Below, piece after piece: positions 43,950-52,270 of a DNA stretch of 64,000 nt (positions within the stretch are counted from its first letter, which is position 1; each line of letters opens with the position of its first letter). This DNA is from Exiguobacterium sp. BMC-KP (GTDB taxonomy: Bacteria > Bacillota > Bacilli > Exiguobacteriales > Exiguobacteriaceae). The DNA lies in the NCBI RefSeq assembly GCF_001275385.1, contig NZ_LGIW01000015.1, positions 372,001 to 436,000 on the forward strand, written 5' to 3'. The position numbers were made by a program, and so were the translations under genes. Under the pieces are notes generated by a model. The model saw nothing but the letters and a program-made list of their open reading frames with translations, searched no databases and was not told the DNA's origin.

Positions 43950-45197
43950 TTATTCGAATGTCGTAAACGTCGCATGTCGTTCGACCGGATAAAGTTCCGT
44001 ACCAGCGACCGCATTTAAGATTAATTGGTTTCGTGAGACGGACATTCCGAGATTATCAGCAGCAGGTCCGTGTGACAATTCTAAATTAGCCGTTGCATAA
44101 AGATGATGGGGGGTATCGACCGAGCGTTCAATTTGATAGTTCGCATCGACTTTCCAAGCATTCGGTGCTTCAAACACGATGTCGAGGCGATCGATGAAGC
44201 TCGGAAGGGATGGTGAAAAACCAGTTGCTGCGATGACAGCATCTGTTACGGATACACGGTCATCCCCGCGTTCTTGATGTTGCATCGAAATCGTGAAGCG
44301 CTCATCGTACGTGATCTTCTTTACTTCGAGATTCGCGCGAATCGCGACCTGTTGCTGTTCCTCTTCTGTCAAATCATAGAGGTGGGCATAGATCGATTGT
44401 AGAGTCTCAGGACTGATGCCATTTTGTGAACGGGCAAACTTTTTGACGGATTCTTGTCGTACTTCGAGTGGTAATTGATTAAAGTACGTGACGTAACTCG
44501 GGGAAAAAATTTCTTCGCCAAGCTTACCTGTCTCGAGTGTTTCAAAAAGTGTCGATCGCGCAATCCATTCGAGCTCAGGTCGCTCTGGAGCAGACGTCGT
44601 CAAAAGATCGAGAAAAATCTCGGCAGCACTTTGACCGGATCCGACAATGCTGATTTTTTCGCGTTGAAGGAGTTCTGGCTTATTCATGACATATTGCGTA
44701 TTGTGAATGACACGGTCGTCAAACGATTCAGGAATCGCAGGTTTTGAACCAGTACCAATGACGACGTTTCGTGCTTCGAACGTTTCGCGTTTTCCAGTCG
44801 AGATATCTTCGACGAGGACTTCAAAACTATCTCCGGTATCTTGGACATCGATGACTCGCGTTGAAAATCGTAAATCGTCCAGTTGCGTCGCAACCCAGCG
44901 TAAGTAATCGTTATAGCCTTGTCTTGAAATCAGAAGTTTTTCATAAAAATAAAAGGTGTGGAGACGATGAATTGATCGTAAGTAATTGAGGTAAGAAAAC
45001 GAACTTGTCGGATCAGCCAACGTGACGAGGTCGGAGATAAAACTCGTCTGCATCATCGAGTCTTGAATCATCATGCCAGGATGCCATGAAAATTGTTCAC
45101 TTTCGTCAAAAAATAATGTCTTTAACTCAGTTGGATGCGCCAGTGCGCTTAATCCTAAATTCATCGGTCCAATACCGATGCCGATTAAATCATACAT
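43950..45197 (-). CDS. L-lysine/L-ornithine N-monooxygenase family (IucD/SidA/PvdA-like)
   Basis: A 415-residue flavin-dependent N-hydroxylating monooxygenase, the enzyme type that starts hydroxamate siderophore synthesis. FAD motif GIGIGPMNLGLSAL at the N-terminus, substrate/FAD loop FSWHPGMMIQDSMMQTSF, NADPH motif VGSGQSAAEIF, and the C-terminal ATGFSPSLP. GGGAGG precedes the start. No siderophore synthetase, acyltransferase or transporter gene is beside it, so its amine substrate is uncertain. Confidence 0.85.
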   Translation of the reverse strand: MYDLIGIGIGPMNLGLSALAHPTELKTLFFDESEQFSWHPGMMIQDSMMQTSFISDLVTLADPTSSFSYLNYLRSIHRLHTFYFYEKLLISRQGYNDYLRWVATQLDDLRFSTRVIDVQDTGDSFEVLVEDISTGKRETFEARNVVIGTGSKPAIPESFDDRVIHNTQYVMNKPELLQREKISIVGSGQSAAEIFLDLLTTSAPERPELEWIARSTLFETLETGKLGEEIFSPSYVTYFNQLPLEVRQESVKKFARSQNGISPETLQSIYAHLYDLTEEEQQQVAIRANLEVKKITYDERFTISMQHQERGDDRVSVTDAVIAATGFSPSLPSFIDRLDIVFEAPNAWKVDANYQIERSVDTPHHLYATANLELSHGPAADNLGMSVSRNQLILNAVAGTELYPVERHATFTTFE

Positions 45198-45218
45198 AGA
45201 AAAAGCCTCCCAATTCGA

Positions 45219-45236
45219 TATTGTTCTAAAACAATA
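45219..45236. promoter_or_regulatory. 7-bp dyad upstream of the N-hydroxylase gene
   Basis: TATTGTT (45219-45225) and AACAATA (45230-45236) around CTAA, just before the ribosome site on the minus strand. It is not a Fur-type GATAAT repeat. An operator for an unknown regulator is the simplest reading. Confidence 0.5.
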
Positions 45237-45274
45237 CCCGAAAAGGAAGGCGGATGAAACGTGAGGTGGAAGGT

Positions 45275-46405
45275 TTACAGCTGATCCGTTGTCGTTGTTT
45301 TGGTTTCGACCGTCATCTGCTTCCCGTCGCGAATGATCGTTAGTGAGAGTGGACCATCTGATTTGATTAATGCTGTTTTGATATCAACGAATCCTTTAAT
45401 ATCAGAATCATTGATTTTCGTGATGACATCACCTGTTTTCAGTTTAGCCGCAGCAGCGGGGCTGTTTGGTTCGACCGACATGACGACGACACCTGTTTTC
45501 TGGCTGTCTGGTAGTTTGACTTGATCTTTTAGATAACCAGCAGGGAACGCCGCGACGTCTTGCAAGGAGACACCAAGTGTTGGATGCTCGACTTTACCGT
45601 TTGTCTCCAGTTGTTTGAGGATTGGCAACGCATCATCAATTGGAATGCTAAAGCCTACACCTTCGACGCCAGACTCGGCAATCTTCATCGAGTTGATTCC
45701 GACGAGTTGTCCTTGTTCGTTGATTAAAGCACCGCCTGAGTTGCCGGGGTTGATAGCAGCATCTGTCTGGATGACCGTCGTATTGAAGTCGTCTTGTCCA
45801 TCATTATTCGTATCAACTGGTACGGTCCGGTCTTTGGAACTGACGATTCCGCGTGTGACGGAGTTTTGGAATTCGCCGAGTGGGTTACCGATCGCAAGAA
45901 CAGTCTGTCCAGCTTTTAAGTCAGCTGATTTTCCAAGCGTGATGACACCGGGAGCGTCACTTGCGTCAACTTCCAGTACGGCTAAATCATATGTTTCGTC
46001 GCTACCGAGTAGTTTGGCTTGAAGTGTTTTGCCGTTGTTTAAGGTGACATCAAGTTTCGATGCGCCATCAACGACATGGTGGTTCGTGATGATGTATGCT
46101 TTTCCGTTCTCTTTCTTATAGATGACACCAGATCCTGAACCGGCAGCTGCTTCTTGTTGCGACATCGAATTACCAGCTTGATAGTTCGTCACGGTCACGA
46201 CGGATTTCTGAGCGGTAGCGACTGCGTTCGTTACAGGGTCACTTGTCGTCGTTGAGACTTGTTTTGGCATGCCGTTTGATAACGGTGTATCTGCGACTTG
46301 CTGTTCTTGATCGAGTAGAATCGGGAAGGCAACTGTAGCCGTTAAGACCGCGCCGATGATGCCTCCAGTCAATCCAGGTAAAAGTGCTTTTGTTTTTCCA
46401 GCCAT
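45275..46405 (-). CDS. HtrA/DegP-like membrane serine protease with PDZ domain
   Basis: A 376-residue envelope quality-control protease. A membrane anchor (GLTGGIIGAVLTATVAFPIL) is near the N-terminus, then a trypsin-like domain with catalytic His (ITNHHVVDGA), Asp (YDLAVLEVD) and Ser (NPGNSGGAL), then one PDZ domain (about 275-365). It resembles B. subtilis HtrA/HtrB, though shorter. A possible extended -10 (TGCTATGAT, minus strand, 46441-46449) lies upstream. No CssRS-like two-component genes are adjacent. Confidence 0.92.
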   Translation of the reverse strand: MAGKTKALLPGLTGGIIGAVLTATVAFPILLDQEQQVADTPLSNGMPKQVSTTTSDPVTNAVATAQKSVVTVTNYQAGNSMSQQEAAAGSGSGVIYKKENGKAYIITNHHVVDGASKLDVTLNNGKTLQAKLLGSDETYDLAVLEVDASDAPGVITLGKSADLKAGQTVLAIGNPLGEFQNSVTRGIVSSKDRTVPVDTNNDGQDDFNTTVIQTDAAINPGNSGGALINEQGQLVGINSMKIAESGVEGVGFSIPIDDALPILKQLETNGKVEHPTLGVSLQDVAAFPAGYLKDQVKLPDSQKTGVVVMSVEPNSPAAAAKLKTGDVITKINDSDIKGFVDIKTALIKSDGPLSLTIIRDGKQMTVETKTTTTDQL

Positions 46406-46532
46406 AAGTCATCATTCCTCTCTGTGTGATTTCTGACTTCATCATAGCAAATGAAGCGATCTCTTCCCTGATTACGGGAGACATTCCGAAATGACTCATC
46501 ATTCCCCATAATTCGACGACAATTTCTAAAAG

Positions 46533-46561
46533 TTGAGATAATCATGTCGTTTCGATACACT
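46533..46561 (+). promoter_or_regulatory. Promoter for the DoxX-like gene
   Basis: TTGAGA (46533-46538), 17-bp spacer, TACACT (46556-46561). Confidence 0.65.
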
Positions 46562-46612
46562 GAAGCTGTCTCGAACATATACTTCATGAACAGAAAGAGA
46601 GTGTGAAACATA

Positions 46613-46963
46613 ATGATATTACGCCTAGTGTATGGAGCAGGATTGTTGTTTGCGGGAGTTGGTCATTTCCGCAATGAAAAAGGATTCGTCAGTATCATGC
46701 CGTCGTTCATTCCATTCAAGCGCTTTTTCGTCCAAGTAACAGGTGTCGTCGAAATCGCTTACGGGATCATGTTGCTGACAGGAAAAGGAGTGCATCTCGT
46801 TCGCAAGACACTTCCTGCTTTCTTATATGCTGTCTTACCCGCAAACGTCAACATGGCAGTCAATCCGAAACCGATTAACGGAAAACGTCTCCCGTCTTGG
46901 TTACTGTGGACACGTCTGCCACTTCAATGGGGACTGGTCTCTCTTGCGAAACGCTTGAAATGA
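46613..46963 (+). CDS. DoxX-like membrane protein
   Basis: A 116-residue membrane protein with about three or four hydrophobic segments and the DoxX-like start RLVYGAGLLFAGVGHF plus VTGVVEIAYGIMLLTG. DoxX-family proteins are linked to thiol/redox stress or quinone metabolism; the exact role is unknown. It is monocistronic, between its own promoter and a bidirectional terminator. Confidence 0.75.
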   Translation: MILRLVYGAGLLFAGVGHFRNEKGFVSIMPSFIPFKRFFVQVTGVVEIAYGIMLLTGKGVHLVRKTLPAFLYAVLPANVNMAVNPKPINGKRLPSWLLWTRLPLQWGLVSLAKRLK

Positions 46964-46971
46964 ATCGGAAC

Positions 46972-46999
46972 AAAAAGCCGCCAATTTGGCGGCTTTTAT
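46972..46999. terminator. Bidirectional terminator between DoxX and GDSL genes
   Basis: AAAAGCCGCC AATT TGGCGGCTTTT, symmetrical, serving converging genes. Confidence 0.85.
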
Positions 47000-47001
47000 T
47001 G

Positions 47002-47766
47002 TTAGAAACGTTTGTTGACAGCGAGTAAAGAAGCTTTCGCAATCTCTTCATAGGTAGAGTCGTTCGGATGGAATTGGTCACTCGACAAATCACGTTTGAC
47101 GTCGCGGACAAGATTGAATGTGTCGATGATTTCGACATCGTATTCGATACCGAGTGTCCGTGATTTTGCGTTCCAATCTTGGACGATTGCGTCGAACGCT
47201 TCACCGTTTTCCGTCGCACGGAAAGGATTATAGAGCCCGACGTAGAAGATGACAGCATCCGGATTTTGCTCTCGTAGGATACTGAATGTTTTTTTCAAGT
47301 TCGTTTGTGCCGTCGTGAGTGTTTCGGCTGTCTTCTTCGCATTGAAGTTCGCGACGCCTTCACCACGGTTGAACAAGTCGTTTCCACCAATCGTCACCGA
47401 GATGACTTTTGCTTGATCGATGGAGCGCAACACTTCTTTTTGTTTTAGTTGTTTCAGTAAATCTTCCGTCCGGGCACCACTGACGGCAAGATTTTGGAAA
47501 CGCTCGACGGTATTATCTTTAACAAGATCGCGTCCAACGAGTGCAGCATAACTATTACCGTTTGATGCTCCGACACCACGTGTCAATGAGTCGCCAAGCG
47601 CGACATAGGTTCCGCCTTTTTTGACAGGCTCTTCCTTCGTTGGTGTCAGGACGGCACGTTTTGGTGGATTGACGACGTCACTATAGGCACTAACGAAGCC
47701 GTATCCAAAGATTGCCGTCAAAACGAGTGAGACGGTTAAAAACAGGGGCCAGCGTAATCGCTTCAT
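47002..47766 (-). CDS. Exported GDSL/SGNH-family esterase
   Basis: A 254-residue SGNH hydrolase: membrane anchor or signal (about 5-25), then block I YVALGDSLTRGVG (catalytic Ser), block III TIGGNDLF and block V SDQFHPND (catalytic Asp/His). It resembles YpmR/LipC-type spore or cell-wall lipases of Bacillales. The substrate is probably an acyl ester at the cell surface. GAAGGAGG precedes the start. Confidence 0.88.
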   Translation of the reverse strand: MKRLRWPLFLTVSLVLTAIFGYGFVSAYSDVVNPPKRAVLTPTKEEPVKKGGTYVALGDSLTRGVGASNGNSYAALVGRDLVKDNTVERFQNLAVSGARTEDLLKQLKQKEVLRSIDQAKVISVTIGGNDLFNRGEGVANFNAKKTAETLTTAQTNLKKTFSILREQNPDAVIFYVGLYNPFRATENGEAFDAIVQDWNAKSRTLGIEYDVEIIDTFNLVRDVKRDLSSDQFHPNDSTYEEIAKASLLAVNKRF

Positions 47767-47892
47767 GAACGTTCCTCCTTCTAGGTTCTAACCTGATTGT
47801 AGCAAATGTTGAAAGAATGTGCGGAAATGAAGTGTTCTGACAAGTCAAATGATTCATTATTCCGCTAGAATAGACAATAAGAGGTGAGAGAC

Positions 47893-48813
47893 GTGAAACC
47901 AACAGTGAAATTAGAAGGTGTAACAAAGGTGATCGGAAAAAAGACGATCATTGATAATATCTCGTTTGAAATTCAGCCAGGTGAAGTCTTTGGCTTCCTC
48001 GGACCGAACGGGGCAGGAAAAACGACGACGATCCGGATGCTCGTTGGTTTGATTAAACCGACGTCCGGTAAAATCACGGTCTGTGACTTTGACGTCCGGA
48101 AACAGTTCGTCCAAGCAATGGAACGGATCGGTTCGATCGTCGAAAACCCGGAATTGTATAAGTATTTGACAGGTCGAGAAAATTTACAAGTCTTTGCCCG
48201 GATGTTACCGAATGTCGATGATGCTCGGATTCAAGAAGTCATTGACCTCGTCGATTTGACGGCACGTGTTGACGATCAAGTCCGGACATACTCGCTCGGG
48301 ATGCGTCAACGTCTCGGCATCGCCCAGGCATTACTCGGACGACCAAGCGTCTTGATTCTCGACGAACCGACGAATGGTCTCGATCCGATGGGGATTCGGG
48401 ATTTGCGCCAATTCATCCGCCGGCTCGTCGAGGAAACGGGACTGTCGGTCCTCGTCTCGAGTCATATCTTAGCTGAGATTGAAATGCTTGCTGATCGTGT
48501 TGCCATCATGAGTTATGGAAAAATCGTTCAAGTCGGAACGGTCAAGGAATTGGTCGAGTCGCTTGCACCAGGCGTTGACTGGCGTGTTGACGATGCCTTT
48601 AAGGCGAATGAGATTTTATCAGCATCGGATCAAGTTCAAGTATCAGAAGTCGTCGATGCAAATACGGTCCATACTTTGATGGATGCAAGTAAGACACCAG
48701 CGCTTAATAAGCAGCTGCTTGAAGCAGGTGTCGAAGTCTGGACAATTGAACGAAAAGTTCAGACGCTCGAAGATCTGTTCATCACATTAACGGGAGGCGA
48801 TCACATTGCGTAA
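47893..48813 (+). CDS. ABC transporter ATP-binding protein (BcrA-like)
   Basis: A 306-residue ATPase: Walker A GPNGAGKTTTIRML, signature YSLGMRQRLGIAQAL, Walker B VLILDEPTNGLDP. The C-terminal ~80 residues are the extension typical of bacitracin/lantibiotic-type (BcrA/NatA) exporters. The start is GTG 47893, because GTG 47884 falls inside the ribosome site AGAGGTGA. It overlaps its permease by 8 nt. Confidence 0.9.
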   Translation: MKPTVKLEGVTKVIGKKTIIDNISFEIQPGEVFGFLGPNGAGKTTTIRMLVGLIKPTSGKITVCDFDVRKQFVQAMERIGSIVENPELYKYLTGRENLQVFARMLPNVDDARIQEVIDLVDLTARVDDQVRTYSLGMRQRLGIAQALLGRPSVLILDEPTNGLDPMGIRDLRQFIRRLVEETGLSVLVSSHILAEIEMLADRVAIMSYGKIVQVGTVKELVESLAPGVDWRVDDAFKANEILSASDQVQVSEVVDANTVHTLMDASKTPALNKQLLEAGVEVWTIERKVQTLEDLFITLTGGDHIA

Positions 48814-49804
48814 TCCGAACATGATCGGTCTCGTTCGAAATGAAGTCACGAAAATCGCTTCTAAGCGTCGATTTGCTGTCGTTGCGATCATCTTGATCGT
48901 CCTCGTCTCGATGTTTACGTATGCGCAGTACCGAGACATTCAAGAGCAAATCAAAAAGCAGGGAACACTCGACTGGCGTGTTGAGTTACAACAAGACATC
49001 GTCGATACGCAGAACCGTCTTGCTTCTAGCAGTATTCAAGATGAGTTCCGTCAGTTCCTGGAGTTTGATCTAAAACAAAATCAATACTATCTCGATAATG
49101 ATATCAATCCGAACTATCCGGGAGCACCGACGTTCATCCGGATTTTCTTCTCGCAAGGGTTGACGTTGATTTTACCGCTATTCATCATCGTCATCATGGC
49201 GGATATCGTCAGTGGGGAACAAAATGATGGAACAATCAAGACGTTGCTGTCACGACCGGTCCGGCGCTGGAAAATCCTCATGGCGAAATGGTTGACTGTC
49301 TTGCTCTATACGTCGATGCTGATGGCATTGACCGTCGCCGTCTGTTACGCGATATCCGGGATTGTCCTCGGCTATGACGGCTGGACCGCACCGATCTTGA
49401 CTGGATTCCAAGCCTCACCGAGTGGTACGTTCTCAACCGAATTCGTACACACATTACCGATGTGGGAATACCTCTTAATGGCTGTTGGTCTAGCCTGGAT
49501 CGTCACGGCTGTCGTCGGAACGATCGCCTTGATGGTGTCCGTCCTCGTTAAAAACACAGCAACAGGAATCGGGATCATGATGGCTGTCTTGATCTCGGGT
49601 ACGTTGTTGACGACACTCGGTTCAAGTTGGACGAGTTCGAAGTATCTCGTCAACGTCAACTTCGGACTGATCAACTACCTCGACGGACAAGCACCACCGA
49701 TCGAAGGTATGACACTACCGTTCTCACTAGCTGTTCTCGGCTGTTGGACGGTCGCGGCATTAGTCGTTGCGTTCTGGAACTTCACACAAAAAGATATGTA
49801 TTAA
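48806..49804 (+). CDS. ABC-2 type transporter permease
   Basis: A 332-residue membrane partner of the preceding ATPase. It has six main hydrophobic segments and a large outside loop after helix 1 (about 40-115). GEQNDGTIKTLLSRPVRR before helix 3 is the ABC-2 coupling-helix motif. The start is TTG at 48806 with GGGAGGCG upstream; the next Met is five codons later. The pair probably exports an antimicrobial peptide or ion. Confidence 0.88.
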   Translation: MRNPNMIGLVRNEVTKIASKRRFAVVAIILIVLVSMFTYAQYRDIQEQIKKQGTLDWRVELQQDIVDTQNRLASSSIQDEFRQFLEFDLKQNQYYLDNDINPNYPGAPTFIRIFFSQGLTLILPLFIIVIMADIVSGEQNDGTIKTLLSRPVRRWKILMAKWLTVLLYTSMLMALTVAVCYAISGIVLGYDGWTAPILTGFQASPSGTFSTEFVHTLPMWEYLLMAVGLAWIVTAVVGTIALMVSVLVKNTATGIGIMMAVLISGTLLTTLGSSWTSSKYLVNVNFGLINYLDGQAPPIEGMTLPFSLAVLGCWTVAALVVAFWNFTQKDMY

Positions 49805-49808
49805 GACG

Positions 49809-49843
49809 AACGGGTCCACCTGAAGAGGGGGACCCGTTTTTTA
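49809..49843 (+). terminator. Terminator after the ABC-2 operon
   Basis: AACGGGTCC / GGACCCGTT stem followed by T6. Confidence 0.85.
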
Positions 49844-49846
49844 TTG

Positions 49847-50368
49847 CTAAAGCGACAATCGATTGTATGTCTCGATTATTTTTTGATAGTGGAGCTCTGT
49901 CGATAGCGAAGCATCTAGTATGAGAACCGGCGAAAGCGAACGATCCATTTGGTGTTTGTGTTCTGCGAACGTACCGATCATCGAAGGGTCCGTTGCTGTG
50001 TGATAAGTCCTACACCAGTCGAGGAATTCATTGGAGCCTGTAAAATCTGAGTAGCGTGCTTTTTCTCGCGCGATCAGTCGTTCCATCCGAACTGTTTCGT
50101 CGAGCGATAAAAACACGAGTAAGTCCCGACCGATGAAGCCGTCCGGATGCCAAGCAAAGACGGAACCGGAGACGATATAGTCGTTATGAGACGCAAGGTC
50201 TGCTTCATACAGGGCGAACCGTTCAGCGACAGTACGTTTTTCAGTGAACGTCGTATCTTTCCATAAATAGTGATCCGTATCAATCCAGGGAATCTGCTCG
50301 GCTTGTCCGATGAAGGCACCAAGCGTACTTTTTCCGGTACCTGATCCACCAATGATTTGAATGCGCAC
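49847..50368 (-). CDS. P-loop adenylate/shikimate-kinase-like protein
   Basis: A 173-residue kinase-like protein with Walker A GGSGTGKST at the very N-terminus and a WIDTDHYLW segment, as in the topology-modulation/FlaR group of small NMP-kinase-like proteins. An Arg-rich lid (VRMERLIAREKARY) is near residue 95. The start is GTG at 50368 with AAAAGGAG at 50378-50385. The gene has a promoter about 190 nt upstream and a structured leader. Confidence 0.72.
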   Translation of the reverse strand: MRIQIIGGSGTGKSTLGAFIGQAEQIPWIDTDHYLWKDTTFTEKRTVAERFALYEADLASHNDYIVSGSVFAWHPDGFIGRDLLVFLSLDETVRMERLIAREKARYSDFTGSNEFLDWCRTYHTATDPSMIGTFAEHKHQMDRSLSPVLILDASLSTELHYQKIIETYNRLSL

Positions 50369-50555
50369 GCAGTATCACTCCTTTTAAAATAGGTAACGGC
50401 ACGCAGAACAGGCCCGGGCATGATGCCGGACCTGTCGCTTGGAAGAACGAATTCTCCCTATGTTGTCTTATGCAAGCATAAGACATGGAATCGAGAGGCA
50501 GTGCCTCTAATAGGAAGCCGATGCAGGTCAGCCTCCGCGCTACGTACCAATCGTA
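50369..50555 (-). ncRNA. Structured 5' leader or small RNA, unknown class
   Basis: A near-perfect minus-strand promoter starts transcription near 50555, about 187 nt before the kinase start, with no frame in between. The RNA can form GGAGGC/GCTTCC (50513-50536), AGAGGCA/TGCCTCT (50494-50508), a perfect 10-bp TGTCTTATGC/GCATAAGACA stem (50464-50485) and a long GC stem (50409-50434). GACCTG in the first loop (50524-50529) is complementary to CAGGTC in the last stem (50429-50434), which allows alternative folding. I cannot match it to a known riboswitch, 6S or SRP RNA. Confidence 0.5.
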
Positions 50556-50560
50556 CTTTT

Positions 50561-50589
50561 ATCATACTGATTCCAAGAATTGGTGTCAA
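50561..50589 (-). promoter_or_regulatory. Strong sigma-A promoter of the structured leader
   Basis: Minus strand: TTGACA (50584-50589), 17-bp spacer, TATGAT (50561-50566). Confidence 0.85.
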
Positions 50590-50663
50590 ACCTGCTCGGA
50601 AGGGTTTACATTCTGCTTAAACCGTCAAAAGACAGAATAACGATGAGTAGAGGAGGAACGACC

Positions 50664-50756
50664 ATGGCAGATTGGGGCATCATGCTGACAGGCGTCGTCA
50701 TTTGCGGATGGTGTATCTTTAGTGCCATCTATGACGATTTCATCCGTCGCGTATAA
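50664..50756 (+). CDS. 30-residue predicted membrane peptide
   Basis: A short frame with a strong ribosome site (AGAGGAGGA, 50649-50657, 7 nt spacing) and its own terminator. The peptide starts MADWGIMLTGVVICGWCIF and ends YDDFIRRV: one hydrophobic helix with two Cys, then a short charged tail. It is too small for usual gene finders. Function unknown; the tail after the helix suggests an inner-membrane small protein. Confidence 0.6.
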   Translation: MADWGIMLTGVVICGWCIFSAIYDDFIRRV

Positions 50757-50770
50757 GACTTGTATTTGTG

Positions 50771-50797
50771 GGACCGTCCGAGAGGGACGGTTTTTTT
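50771..50797 (+). terminator. Terminator after the 30-residue gene
   Basis: ACCGTCC / GGACGGT with loop GAGAG, then T7. Confidence 0.85.
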
Positions 50798-50827
50798 ATG
50801 GATTTTTTTAATCCGAGTAAGTGGCTA

Positions 50828-50836
50828 TGGTACACT
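50828..50836 (+). promoter_or_regulatory. Extended -10 promoter for miaA-hfq
   Basis: TGG directly before TACACT (50831-50836), 38 nt before the miaA ATG. The -35 is poor, as expected for an extended -10 type. Confidence 0.5.
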
Positions 50837-50874
50837 CGAATCAGAATGAAACGATAGAGAATGGGTGAAGAAAA

Positions 50875-51801
50875 ATGAAGAAACAACCAGTCATCGTCAT
50901 CGTCGGACCAACAGCAGTCGGAAAAACGAAGACAGGCATTGAACTAGCAAAACAACTAAACGGAGAGGTGTTATCCGGAGATTCGGTTCAAGTCTATCAA
51001 GGGATGGATATCGGATCGGCAAAAGTGACGACCGAAGAGATGGAAGGGGTGCCGCATCATCTGCTTGATCTCGTGACACCGGACGACGAGATGAGTGTAG
51101 CCCGTTTCCAAACGATTGCTCGGGCGACGATCGATGAGATTGCGAGTCGTGGCAAGTTACCGATCATCGTTGGTGGAACAGGGCTTTATATCCGGTCGAT
51201 TTTATATGATTACCAGTTTACCGAACAGGCCGAAGACCCAGCTTTGCGTGCTGAGCTTGAAGCGTACGCGGCGGCGCACGGTGCGAATGCGTTGCATGAC
51301 CAGTTAAAAGAACTTGATCCGACGCGTGCAGAAGCAATTCATCCGAATAACATCCAGCGCGTCGTTCGGGCAATCGAGGTCGCACGGACCGGTCAGACAC
51401 AAACGACCGGTAGCAAGCCAGCGCTCTACGACAGTCTATTGTTCGTCTTACACATGGAAGACCGAGATCGGTTATATGACCGAATCGATCAGCGGGTAGA
51501 CTTGATGGTCGACAGTGGGCTTCTTGAAGAGGTGGCACGTCTTGACGCTGCCGGATACCGACAGACGAAGGCGTTGCAAGCAATTGGCTACAAAGAGATG
51601 TTACCCGTCCTTGACGGGGCACCACTCGACCCTGCTGTTGACATGCTAAAACGGAATACACGACGCTTCGCGAAACGTCAATTGACATGGTTCCGTCATC
51701 AATTTGATGGCGTTTGGGTAGATATGGGAAAGTTTTCATTTGAAGAAACGTTCAAAATTATCTATGATAGAACTGTAGAGTTTCTGAAAGCGGTTAAATA
51801 A
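50875..51801 (+). CDS. miaA: tRNA dimethylallyltransferase
   Basis: A 308-residue enzyme that adds a dimethylallyl group to A37 of tRNAs reading UNN codons. P-loop VGPTAVGKTKTGIELA, the catalytic/substrate region SGDSVQVYQGMDIGSAK, and IVGGTGLYIRSILY are diagnostic. It precedes hfq by 48 nt, the order seen in both Bacillus and E. coli. GTGAAG precedes ATG 50875. Confidence 0.96.
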   Translation: MKKQPVIVIVGPTAVGKTKTGIELAKQLNGEVLSGDSVQVYQGMDIGSAKVTTEEMEGVPHHLLDLVTPDDEMSVARFQTIARATIDEIASRGKLPIIVGGTGLYIRSILYDYQFTEQAEDPALRAELEAYAAAHGANALHDQLKELDPTRAEAIHPNNIQRVVRAIEVARTGQTQTTGSKPALYDSLLFVLHMEDRDRLYDRIDQRVDLMVDSGLLEEVARLDAAGYRQTKALQAIGYKEMLPVLDGAPLDPAVDMLKRNTRRFAKRQLTWFRHQFDGVWVDMGKFSFEETFKIIYDRTVEFLKAVK

Positions 51802-51849
51802 GAGTTGCCCGAAGACAGAAACAGATAAAAAGAGGGGGCACGGGGAATC

Positions 51850-52098
51850 ATGAAAGCGACATACAACATTCAGGACGTCTTTTTAAATCAATTACGGAAA
51901 GATGCAGTCCCAACGACGGTTTTCTTAATCAGTGGGTATCAATTACGGGGGCTGATCAAGTCATTCGATAACTTCACGGTCATCTTGGAGTCGGAAGGCA
52001 AGCAGCAATTGATCTACAAACACGCAATCTCGACGTTCGCACCAGCGCGCAACGTGACGTTATATGAGCAAGAAGAGACACAAGAAGTCTCTCGCTAA
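51850..52098 (+). CDS. hfq: RNA chaperone Hfq
   Basis: An 82-residue Sm-like hexamer subunit. Sm1 ([21 protein letters not shown]) and Sm2 ([12 protein letters not shown]) are intact, including the proximal-face YKHA. The C-terminal tail is short and acidic, as in Gram-positive Hfq. It ends in a terminator that closes the miaA-hfq operon. Confidence 0.96.
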   Translation: MKATYNIQDVFLNQLRKDAVPTTVFLISGYQLRGLIKSFDNFTVILESEGKQQLIYKHAISTFAPARNVTLYEQEETQEVSR

Positions 52099-52101
52099 GT
52101 A

Positions 52102-52133
52102 AAAAAAGACGACCGGGGGGTCGTCTTTTTTTT
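52102..52133 (+). terminator. Terminator of miaA-hfq
   Basis: AAGACGACC GGGG GGTCGTCTT with flanking A- and T-runs. Confidence 0.9.
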
Positions 52134-52270
52134 ATTTCATTCATAATATATGGCGTATTAAAACTTGGAGAAAAGGAAGACGATTCGAAACGAAAAAAGA
52201 AAGTGTAACGGTGTAACGCTCCTTAGTTAAGAAAAATACCTCTTATTTAACTCCAACTGTAAACCTGTCA

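Noticed and set aside
50369-50555. 6S RNA, SRP RNA or known metabolite riboswitch
   Set aside because: None of the conserved motifs I know for those classes (SRP GGAAGGAAGCAGCC, T-box core, SAM, TPP, FMN, B12 boxes) is present, so I left the class open.
52202-52222. Direct repeat GTGTAACG-GTGTAACG as a recombinase attachment site
   Set aside because: Two 8-bp copies are adjacent and have no distant partner flanking any cargo.
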